This document shows positions 9,851 through 19,716 of a stretch of DNA of 64,000 nucleotides, one piece after another. The notes under the pieces were generated by a model, which saw only the letters and a program-made list of their open reading frames with translations, searched no databases and was not told where the DNA came from. A program made the translations under genes and the position numbers. The stretch covers positions 12,538,689-12,602,688 of the forward strand of contig JAJEKV010000041.1 in NCBI GenBank assembly GCA_021234155.1, written 5' to 3'. Source of the DNA: Isoetes taiwanensis. Its lineage: Eukaryota; Streptophyta; Lycopodiopsida; Isoetales; Isoetaceae. Each line of letters opens with the position of its first letter. Positions within the stretch are counted from its first letter, which is position 1.

Positions 9851-12581
9851 TTACCTTGCATCAGCATCAGATTCTTCATTGGATTTAGAATCTTCAAGAG
9901 ATTTTGTGTCTTCAACAGATTTTTGCCTACAAGAAATGGTGTGAGTTGAAGAAATGGTGTGACTTAAGATGAAGTGCATACCTTTTCTTAGCTGCACTCT
10001 TAGCTGGTGCATCCTTTCTGGCTCGAGTTTTCCGCTTGTTATTTGGGGAGCATCCTCCTCCTTCACGATAATCGTTTCTATAGCTGCTGGTGCTTTCTTA
10101 TCTTCATCTGCCATAACCAGTTAGAGAATATGCACCTCATGAACAAATGTTACTGTTTGATGAGCTTTAAAAACCAAAACTAGCTAAGCAAGTCTGCTGC
10201 CATTTTTTTCGGGCAGCAAATGGAAAACATATTGAGCTTCAAGACCAGCAAGTACATATGAAGTGCTCGAATAGGTAGTGTAAGACAAACACAACTAAAG
10301 AATTAAGTAGCTAAATACCTATACTATCAGAAAACAAGTTAAAAGAACATTCATTAAATGGCGCACCTATTGTAGAAACCTCAACAATGGCTGGTACTTC
10401 TTCTGTGGCAGTAGGGATTTTTTGGTCAATATTCTCGCCACCTACTTCAGCTGTATGAATGGACAAATATAAGCTAAATTAATGATGACACCATACAAAA
10501 ATAAAAGTGTCTCGCTCACCTTTGATAGGAACACATTCTTTGAGTCAAGGAAGCCAACTTCGGCATCAAATTTGGGATCTCCTCTTGAAGACTAATTCCA
10601 CTTTGCAATCACACATCTTACAAATTAGCAACCCGAAATAATATTGAAGCTTATATCAACTCAATTAAATTTGAACCTATCGATTCTGGGCATTGCCATC
10701 TCCACAAACTTTCCGATTACGTCTTTTCCCGATTTGTGAGAGAATGCCTTAATAGGTGATCTTTGATGTAGAAGGAGTCCCACGGACATGGCATCATCCT
10801 TGGTTGGTTTAGGTTCTGAAACATCTGAGAATTCAGGTAGCAAGGTTCTTCCTTCAAGGAATGGCTTCACACCTGCATATGACAATGGCTAGTTAGCTAG
10901 ACTCAGATCTGAAAAAATTCTACATGTTTACATTACCTGTTACAGCAGGTTCAGGTTTCTTGATGCTCCCTGTTTCTGCAAAACAAAAAGTAAATGTAAT
11001 CAAAACTAACAAACAGGGAATCAATAATGTAAAGTGTCAATAAATGTAAGTCATGCAAGAAAGCATCTACATGAGACAGGTCTGTAAGTTATGCAAGAAA
11101 GCATGTACATGACATAAATTTAAGTGAAGCAAGAAAGCATGTACATGAAAGAAATGTAAATGACAGAAAGAATGTACAGATCCAAATCCAAGCACCTTGA
11201 ACTACATTCATTCTCGAACAACAAAACTTAAGTCTATGTAGAAGGTAAATGTCGATTCAAGTACTCTACCAAACAAATACATATCTAAAAATAAGCACTT
11301 GCATATCAAAAAGTATTCCCTAATGTAAAATGAAATCAAGTGAATGTAATTACCTTGAGTAGAAATTCCCATATTTGCAACGAAGTTCTTGAGGCCAAAG
11401 ACAATGAAAAAAACACACGGTTCAAGTAGAGACACGGTATGAGACACAAAGAAGGCAGTAGGGATGTCCACATGATGGAAACACCAAAATACTACTGTCA
11501 AGGCATGCATTGCAAGAGCAGCATGTGTTCTTCACACGAGGATTTGATGCCTTACTATAATACTATCTGCTGCAAGAACAGGACTGGGATGCAAGGTAAT
11601 TACATCTGATGTTTCAAGATGTAACATCATGTCCTTTATCCTACTCTCACTAATTTCATTCATCTCCAAATCCTTGCTGATTTCATGGATGGCAGTGGCT
11701 AATGTCTGCAACTCAGAAGTCATGTCTTCGATTGGCTTTGTTAAATTTTTCATCTCCTCCATAAAACTTGATTTTTCCTCTTCAAAGTGACTTTGCCAAT
11801 GCCATTTGCAAATCTATTGGCTGCCCCCGCTGCCTTTAGTGTCGAATTTTGGCAAGAAAGTGTTTATCTGCGTGCATCAGATTTTTGGACAACCCTACTT
11901 AATGTGCTTCTCTCACTCTCTAGCTCGCAAATCTCGGATTCAAGTAGCTTCCTCTTGTCCTTCAACTTCTTCAATCTGCTAATCAAGATAGTAGCATCCA
12001 CAAGTCTACTCTCAACCAATTTCTTCAACCCATCCATCCATCATACTAAACCGACACTGCGGGCGATTTACCTTGCATATTTTTACATTGGACGATTTTA
12101 GGGTCACTGCATGTGTAACATCAGACTCCTTTTGCTCTTTTTTAGCAGAAATAGCATTCTCCTTTACCTCATTCCAGTCAATTTGTATGCCTTTGTAATG
12201 AAGTGCAAAGGCCCTTGCAAAGTACAATGGAATGTGATGGTTATTGATCTCCGTCTTGCCGAATACATGCTCATATTTCTTAAGAAAATCTGCCATCCAA
12301 ACCCCTTGGATCCTGGCATCTTGGTAACCCCTAACAGCTGGTGGTTCAGAGCCCCAAACATCATGAACCACTTGCAACAGACCTGGAAAAACCGAATCAA
12401 AATTGTAGGTCCTAAGCTGTCTAATGCTAACCTTGAGCAACTCTGGCTGCAATGAAGATTTTCCAGGAGTTGTCTTTAGTTTCCTGCTGCTGCTCGATGG
12501 CTTAGGCTCTGGGGTTGCCATGGGCTTCAAACCCTTGGTTCTTGGCGACTTCCTGGGACTGATCCGACCTTGCTGCTTCAT
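9851..12581 (-). pseudogene. Ulp1/SENP-like gene, N-terminal half lacking catalytic exons
   Basis: The likely start at 12581 opens MKQQGRISPRKSPRTKGLKP, a basic nuclear-type N-terminus, followed by a region with YFARAFALHYKGI. After a one-base frame change near 12020-12060 a coiled coil follows (LISRLKKLKDKRKLLESEIC type heptads), then 11590-11762 (LQTLATAIHEISKDL). Small exons with AG/GT borders at 10680-10880 and 10370-10441 precede the acidic/basic exons 9981-10118 and 9857-9927, the same two that open units 1 and 2. The catalytic exons that should come next are deleted. ATG at 10114 sits inside an apparent splice acceptor (ggttatggcag), so I treat it as internal rather than a start. A scaffold role for the N-terminus is inference. 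Confidence 0.55.
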
Positions 12582-12653
12582 TGCTTCTTGCTGCTACTAA
12601 TAGGGCTTGATCAATCACTAATGAATGCACAAAATCACACCCTCCTGCAGCCT

Positions 12654-12661
12654 AAACCCTA
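12654..12661. promoter_or_regulatory. Telo-box-like motif upstream of protease gene start
   Basis: AAACCCTA lies about 75 bases upstream of the minus-strand ATG at 12581, where it reads TAGGGTTT. Such boxes are common in plant 5' leaders and promoters. Support is positional only. Confidence 0.3.
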
Positions 12662-12782
12662 GCGCCCTGGTCTAGGTGATAATGGGAGAGTATTAGGGCT
12701 TAGGGTCCATGATCGACCTTGCAAAGGTCTGGCTATGGCGGGAGCGGGGCGAGATCAAAGAATCGAGGAAGGAGGTCTTTTT

Positions 12783-15700
12783 TTTTTTATGTAAGTATAG
12801 ACATCTGAGTTTATTTGATACACATGAAACCTTAGTGTCCCTAAGGGCACGTATTTATATGGACACGTATGTATATGACACCTATCTATATGGCACTGGA
12901 GGTGGATATCATGAACTATGACCTTGGCACTAATAGACTTCTTGAACTGTACACATGAGCATGTCCTATTCTTGCTTGTTTCCATCTAGATATCTATGTC
13001 TTTTCTCCTATACGACCATAGAAATCCTTTGATATCCTTTATCTATTTAAATGCTGGGTCTTCTGCGGCTACTATTACTGTGCAGAATTTCGTTTTGGAT
13101 AACATTATGGCCAGATATCATCGAGCAATTGCCATAGATCATGTTATAACCGATCCATTTTTCACCATTGGAAATCAACATACAGCTTTTCCCATGCTAA
13201 ATCTTTTTTTTCAAATGTTCCTTTTATCACGTTTCATTTATCAATAAACAAATTGTTTTCTTTATCAACGATTAGGGTTTGTGGAAAAACCTAATCCCGA
13301 CCTGAGGAGATCTGCTTGCATAATGATTAGGGATGTTTTCCGCCTCCATAAACCAGCCAAGATCCCCTGGATCGGCCAAGAGCCCCATAATTGTTGAAGG
13401 AGAAGACAGCCGCTGCTTTCATCTGCAGATACACCCTTGATTGTTTCATGCACTCAGAGATCCCCGATAATTTTCGTCCACGAAGTTCCCGCTCTACCGG
13501 TCCTCCAAATGTTCCAAAGCGGATGTGCACCAAGGCGCCACCGCAATTCAGGTTCCCTTTACTTGTGTAAAATTTAGTCTTTCCGGAATTGTGGTGTATC
13601 TCCCATTATCCATATCCTCTTCATATATTTTTTTTACCTTTATTATGTTCTATCTTACTTCTCGAATGTATTCTTTTATCTGTTTGATGGGTTCTAAATT
13701 TAGCCAAGTCTTTTAGATTGCTGCTCCCCGCTCATATTTTCCATGCTTGACCTTATCTTCCGATTATTGTATGCATGTTTCTTAATGGTGCTAGATCTCA
13801 AATGTTTCTTAATGTTTGCTTTCATTCATTTGCCACCTTTTTTCTCTACAAAGTAAAGCTTATTTGGCTGTAAACTTGGTTTGTATCTTTGTTTCCCTTT
13901 TCCCTTGATAAATCTTAAATTGCCTTTCTATAATTGTTCCATTATGTTCTAGGTCTAGATGTTAATTTGTTAACTATTCTTTGATTAATTGCTTTCTGCT
14001 CATTGGCTAAGTACTTTCGAATTTTAGATTTGCATAGCACATGGTTGTTCATATCGGGCTCCAAGTGGCGGGCATTTGCCTTTATAATTATTGTTTTCCT
14101 TGTACCATTCCTGCACGGAGATCTTAGTTTATGTATTTTATGGGGCTTCTCCTCCCTTGATTATAGTTTGCTATTGTGTTTAAGGGTCTCAAAACCGAGA
14201 CCTTAATCCGAGTATAGGATTACTCATTGTCTTTGATCTTTATTCAATATTTTAACCATAGTGTCTCTCTCTTACGCTCTGTGCGATGTAAAATCAGATT
14301 TCTTTTGTGACTTCTCTAGCACAGTGTCCGGGATCTATTTTGGCTTCTATTTACCTTTTTCTCTATCTTTCTATCATATTTTCTTTCGCAAAGCTTTTTG
14401 TGACGCTAACCATGCCCATCATCCGGGTCCTTTTTTCTAACATTGTTCCATAACTTAAACATATCTTACATTCATGATTTCTATAGGACTAGATTTGTGC
14501 TGCTTAACAACTTTGAAATAATATTTGTTGTATCTTAAAGGAGTCATCTGTTTTATATGAAAATCGGTTGAAATCATTTGCCTCTAGATCCTTCTAGATC
14601 TGACAAACTGTGTCTATGTTTTTGGTTTCCTTGTCTTAGTTTTAGACTACTGCTTTATTTATATTATTGTAAGATGATAAGACTGTTTCATCTGTTTAGC
14701 TTATTAATTTAACTGGTATTTTGGTTAATGGTGAAGGGCGTTAAGCCGGATAGATTCATTGCTTACCTGTTGTGGCTAGAGCTTTTACCCATTAGGCTAA
14801 CTGTCTCTTGGTTCCACTGCAGGTAACCGAATCTTTCCCTCCATGTGGTATTTTTCATGGTGTTCAACGAGCAAGGAATACTGCTCAAATCTACAGCATT
14901 TATATTTGGATGTTAGCGACTTGGTGACATCTATCAACTTTCTAGGATTTAATCTGTTATGTACTGTTCACCACAATAGGTGGCTTAAAATTCTTGTAAA
15001 CTTCTTGCTTCATATATGATTATAAAATAGTCTTGGACTTGCACGTCATTAATATTCTCTAAGGTGTACTTTGTAAGCTCCAAACAGTATGGATATATGG
15101 TGCACTGTCTTATATTTAAATTCCAGATTTGTCTTTATTGCATGCTCCTATTTAAGGTATTTGAGTAAATCTGTGACTTGCTCTACTCACGTGTCATGAT
15201 CCTAAAAATGTTACTTGATCTAAAAAGACTTCTTCTCTATTATGGTCCTGGATGCTATTTATCTTACATGATGGTTTGCATTATTTGGCTGTGTTTAATC
15301 TTGATTTATTTAACGCCTTATCTTTTTTGTCATGTATTTCTTGTACATTGGCTTTTTTAGCCTCTATGAGATGGTTTTTTCAAGCTCAAATCATTGCTTG
15401 GGTTGGATCGTCACCTGGATCTAGTCCAAGGCTGCATTTTGAAAGTCTTTTATTTCCAAAACTGGACTTAAAGGGCTTAGGTCTGTTTTTCTTAGTATAA
15501 ACGGACTTAAAGGTTTTTTAATGTGATTTCAGCTTCCAGGTTTAACCTGGGACTGTGATTTGAGTTCAGGTGTTCTTAAGATTTAAATTTGTCATTCTTA
15601 CCTTGTGATGATCGATATTAACAGAATCTGGATTAATACAGAAAGAATGAGGATGTGGACATCAACTCCGTTTGGATTAAAGAGCTAATTGCGCTAAATT

Positions 15701-16311
15701 ATGACAAATGCAAGATTTTCAAGCCAGTATGGCAGGCAAGTATAAACAATATGGAATTTACAGTGCTAAATTTGCTGTGCAAACCCTGATAACGTACATC
15801 ACGAATAAGGATCTTGAGTTCATCATCCTGGTATGTTTCTACATCCTGGTATGTATCTACAATGTGAATCTGAATTTCAAAGTCCTATTTGAAATTGTGT
15901 ACTTATTGAACTTAAAATGTCTATGCATGTTCCACCAGCTACGGGTTTTTATGGAAAGAGTTTTCCCATGGCTGGTTGTATGTTTTTTTAAAAAAACTTT
16001 TACACTATTATACTTTGGATTTCACAAACCACACATCATCATGATGTTTTCAACTCTTGAGACTACACAAACATCCTGGTCTACCTTACGATGCTGCGGA
16101 CTTCACTCACAAAATGTAAAATACTGTAAGTTTACTCTATATATATTTTTCTCATTTAATCTGCTAATTGAGTAGAATTGTATAGGGAGGGAAGGGCCCC
16201 TGTGTTGCAACAGGGCCCTACTCTCCCTGTTGTAACATAATATGCATTCTTTTTAGAATGTTTAAAATTCCCTTTTCTTGGGGCCCCCCAAACTACGGTA
16301 GGAGGCAGGAT
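12783..16311. repeat. 3.53-kb tandem duplication, copy 1
   Basis: From the T-run before ATGTAAGTATAG at about 12783, the sequence is repeated from about 16312. Copy 1 is full length and includes 15520-16311, which copy 2 lacks. Both left edges follow a similar AGGAGG word, so a short homology may have served the duplication. Copy 1 carries a 16-base local duplication (ggacacgtatgtatat) near 12858. Confidence 0.85.
15640..15830 (+). CDS. Unidentified exon, copy 1 only
   Basis: In one frame this reads NEDVDINSVWIKELIALNYD and continues CKIFKPVW, then YKQYGIYSAKFAVQTLITYI, before a possible donor. The amino-acid composition and lack of stops make a real exon plausible. The frame needs a small adjustment around 15730 (tggcaggcaag), which might be an intron edge or an error. 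I recognise no family. The second copy of the duplication ends before this segment. Confidence 0.35.
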
Positions 16312-19000
16312 TTTTTTATGTAAGTATAGACATCTGAGTTTATTTGATACACATGAAACCTTAGTGTCCCTAAGGGCACGTATTTATATGACACCTATCT
16401 ATATGGCATTAGAGGTGGATATCATGAACTATGACCTTGGCACTAATAGACTTCTTGAACTGTACACATGAGCATGCCCTATTCTTGCTTGTTTCCATCT
16501 AGATATCTATGTCTTTTCTCCTATAAGACCATAGAAATCCTTTGATATCCTTTAACTGTTTAAATGTTAGGTCTTCTGCGGCTACTACTACTGTGCAGAA
16601 TTTCGTTTTGGATAACATTATGGCCAGATGCCATTGAGCAATTGCCATCGATCATGTTATAACCGATCCATTTTTCACCATTGGAAAAGCTACTCCCATG
16701 CTAAATCTTTTTTTCAAATGTTCCTTTTATCACGTTTCATTTATCTATAAACAAATTGTTTTCTTTATCAACGATTAGGGTTTGTGAAAAAACCTAATCC
16801 CGACCTGAGGAGATCTGCTTGCATAACGATTAGGGATGATTTCCGCCTCCCATAAACCAGCCAAGATCCCTGGATCGGCCAAGAGCCCCATAATTGTTGA
16901 AGGAGAAGGCAGCTCTGCTCAGACTACTGCAGATACACCCTTGATTGTTTCATGCACTCCAGAGATCCCTGATAATTTTCGTCCTGAAGTTCCTGCTCTA
17001 CCAGTCACTCCAAATGTTCCAGTAGCAGATGTGCACCAAGACGTCACTGCAATTCAGGTTCCCTTTACTTCTGTAAATTTAGCTGCTCAGAATTGTGGTG
17101 TATCTCCCATTATCCATATCCTCTTCATATATATTTTTTACCTTTATTATGTCTGCTCTTACTTCTCCGAATGTATTCTTTTACCCTGTTTGATGGGTTC
17201 TAAATTTAGCCAAGTCTTTTAGATTGCTGCTCCTGCTCATATTTTCCATGCTTGACCTTATCTTCTGATTATTGTATGCATGTTTCTTAATGGTGCTAGA
17301 TCTCCAAATGTTTCTTAATGTTTGCTCAGCAGTTCGCTGCCACCTTTTTTCTCTACAAAGTAAAGCTTATTTGGCTGTAAACTTGGACTGTATCTTTGTT
17401 TTCCTTTCCCTTCGATAAATCTTAAATTGCCTTTCTATAATTGTTCCATTATGTTCTAGGTCTAGATGTTAATTTGTTAACTATTCTTTGATTAATTGCT
17501 CTGCTCATTGGCTAAGTACTCGAATTTTAGATTTGCATAGCAGGTTGTTCATATCAGGCTCCAAGTGGCGGGCATTTGCCTTTTATAATTATTGTTTTCC
17601 TTGTATCATTCCTACCTGGAGATCTTAGTTTATGTACCAGGGCTTCTCCTCCCTTGATTATAGTTTGCTATTGTGTTTCAGGGTCTCAAAACCGAGACCT
17701 TAATCTGAGTATAGGATTACTCATTGTCTTTGATCTTTATTCAATATTTTAACCATAGTGTCTCTCTCTTCTGCTCTGTAGCAGTAAAATCAGATTTCTT
17801 TTTGTGACTTCTCTAGCACCAGTGTCCAGGATCTATTTTGGCTTCTATTTACCTTTTTTCTCTATCTTTCTATCATATTTTCTTTTAATTGCGCTGCTAA
17901 CCATGCCCATCATCTGGTCCCTTTTTTCTAACATTGTTCCATAACTTAAACATATCTTCTGTTACAGATTTCTATAGGACTAGATTTGTGCTGCTTAACA
18001 ACTTTGAAATAATATTTGTTGTATCTTAAAGGAGTCATCTGTTTTATATGAAAATCGGTTGAAATCATTTGCCTCTAGATCCTTCTAGATCTGACAAACT
18101 GTGTCTATGTTTTTGGTTTCCTTGTCTTAGTTTTAGACTACTGCTTTATTTATATTATTGTAAGATGATAAGACTGTTTCATCTGTTTAGCTTATTAATT
18201 TAACTGGTATTTTGGTTAATGGTGAAGGGCGTTAAGCCGGATAGATTCATTGCTTACCTGTTGTGGCTAGAGCTTTTACCCATTAGGCTAATCTTGTCTC
18301 TTGGTTCCTTTGCAGTAACCGAATCTTCCCTCCATGTGGTATTTTTCATGGTGTTCAACGAGCAAGGAATCTTGCTCAAATCTGACATTTATATTTGGAT
18401 GTTAGCGACTTGGTGACATCTATCAACTTTCTAGGATTTAATCGTTATGTCTTTATTCACCACAATAGGTGGCTTAAAATTCTTGTAAACTTCTTGCTTC
18501 ATATATGATTATAAAATAGTCTTGGACTTGCGTCATTAATATTCTCTAAGGTGTACTTTGTAAGCTCCAAAGCGGTATGGATATATGGTGCTTTATCTTA
18601 TATTTAAATTCAGATTTGTCTTTATTGCATGCTCCTATTTAAGGTATTTGAGTAAATCTGTGACTTGCTCTACTCACGTGTCATGATCCTAAAAATGTTA
18701 CTTGATCTAAAAAGACTTCTTCTCTATTATGGTCCTGGATGCTATTTATCTTACATGATGGTTTGCATTATTTGGCTGTGTTTAATCTTGATTTATTTAA
18801 CGCCTTATCTTTTTTGTCATGTATTTCTTGTACATTGGCTTTTTTAGCCTCTATGAGATGGTTTTTTCAAGCTCAAATCATTGCTTGGGTTGGATCGTCA
18901 CCTGGATCTAGTCCAAGGCTGCATTTTGAAAGTCTTTTATTTCCAAAACTGGACTTAAAGGGCTTAGGTCTGTTTTTCTTAGTATAAACGGACTTAAAGG
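16312..19000. repeat. 3.53-kb tandem duplication, copy 2 (truncated)
   Basis: Copy 2 matches copy 1 from its left edge through GGACTTAAAGG at about 19000 and then stops at a T24 run. Roughly 0.8 kb of the copy-1 unit is absent. Differences from copy 1 cluster at CTG, CAG and CCG sites. Confidence 0.85.
16836..17057 (+). CDS. Pro/Val-rich exon of an unidentified gene (copy 2)
   Basis: The frame opens MISASHKPAKIPGSAKSPII and continues with a Pro/Thr/Val-rich stretch (TPEIPDNFRPEVPALPVTPN). It ends before a donor-like CAG|GTTCCC at 17057/17058. The same exon in copy 1 (13349-13548) is broken by indels, so copy 2 is probably nearer the true sequence. A further exon-like piece at 18316-18412, preceded by tttgcag, reads NRIFPPCGIFHGVQRARNLA in one frame. 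No family is recognised; the residues suggest a disordered segment. Confidence 0.35.
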
Positions 19001-19024
19001 TTTTTTTTTTTTTTTTTTTTTTTT
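19001..19024. repeat. T24 run (poly(A) on the minus strand)
   Basis: 24 consecutive T at the boundary between the truncated duplication copy and sequence leading into the minus-strand gypsy remnant. On the minus strand it is a poly(A) at the 3' side of that remnant. Confidence 0.95.
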
Positions 19025-19166
19025 GAAAATTAGTGCATTAAAGTTTCCCAACCCGTTTGAAAATTAGGTACCCCCTAATAAATGAGACCTCAAGGGGAAT
19101 TTTTTTACATTTTGCCAAATGTAAATGTATAAAAGTGTCCCTTTTTTTGCCCACCCTTTCATGCTT
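19025..19166. other. Unassigned spacer between poly(A) and integrase fragment
   Basis: About 140 bases with no ORF match. It follows the point where the integrase frame breaks after GNGQAEG on the minus strand and precedes the poly(A). It does not resemble the expected continuation of an integrase C-terminus. Confidence 0.4.
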
Positions 19167-19716
19167 CTATCCTTCTGCCTGACCATTTCCCTGAGGGTAA
19201 TAGGACGAACTTTTGGTATGTTTGACTTTCAAAGTGGCTAGTAGTAATGCAATTGTATGGTTGATGAACTGGATGCCTCTATCAGAAACTATTTTAAAAG
19301 GAATGCCAAATCTGGCACAAATATTTTCATGCAGAAATCTTGCAGTGGCTTGAGCATTAGCTTCTCTCAAAGGAATTGCCTCTGCCCATTTGGTAAAGTA
19401 ATTAGTGGCAACTAATATAAACTGGTGTTGAGCTGAAGAAGGTGGATCTATGGGGCCTATAAAATCCAGCCCCCACATTTGGAAAGGTCCAGGAGAAGTT
19501 ATGGCAGTCAGGGCAGCTGGTTGCAGAGTTTTTTTACCAAAGATTTGACATTTATGGCAGCATTTTATAGTCTCATAACAATCCTTAAAAAGAGTGGGCC
19601 AAAAGTATCCTGACCTTAGAATCTTTTTTGCAGTTGTATCTGCTGCAAAGTGTCCTCCACACACTCCCTCATGACATGCTTCAATTATCATTCTGGCCTC
19701 TTCTCCATAATACCAG
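19167..19716 (-). pseudogene. Ty3/gypsy integrase fragment
   Basis: The frame holds the His-His-Cys-Cys zinc domain (EACHEGVCGGHF, then CCHKC), the first catalytic Asp in MWGLDFIGPI, the second in IVSDRGIQFI (usual form SDNGTQF) and the Glu in YPQGNGQAEG. Integrase inserts retroelement cDNA into host DNA. The frame stops right after the Glu motif, so the C-terminal DNA-binding part and the 3' LTR are missing. Upstream, HWYYGEEAR joins in sense to the RT segment that ends near 21684 on the other side of a LINE insertion. Confidence 0.85.

Larger units (their letters stand above)
8135..10127. repeat. Tandem unit 3 of 3 (1993 bp, internally deleted)
   Basis: Unit 3 matches unit 1 up to 9835, then jumps to sequence equivalent to unit 1 position 4735, losing about 1206 bases (unit 1 coordinates 3529-4734). 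The lost part contains the protease catalytic exons and the end of the protein. Beyond 10127 it continues without a break into the protease N-terminal exons, so it is the copy next to the original 5' end of that gene. Confidence 0.88.

Noticed and set aside
15178-15500. Paired hydrophobic ORFs present in both copies of the 3.53-kb duplication
   Set aside because: They are conserved only because the DNA is duplicated, overlap each other in two frames, and show T-rich low-complexity composition rather than a protein pattern.
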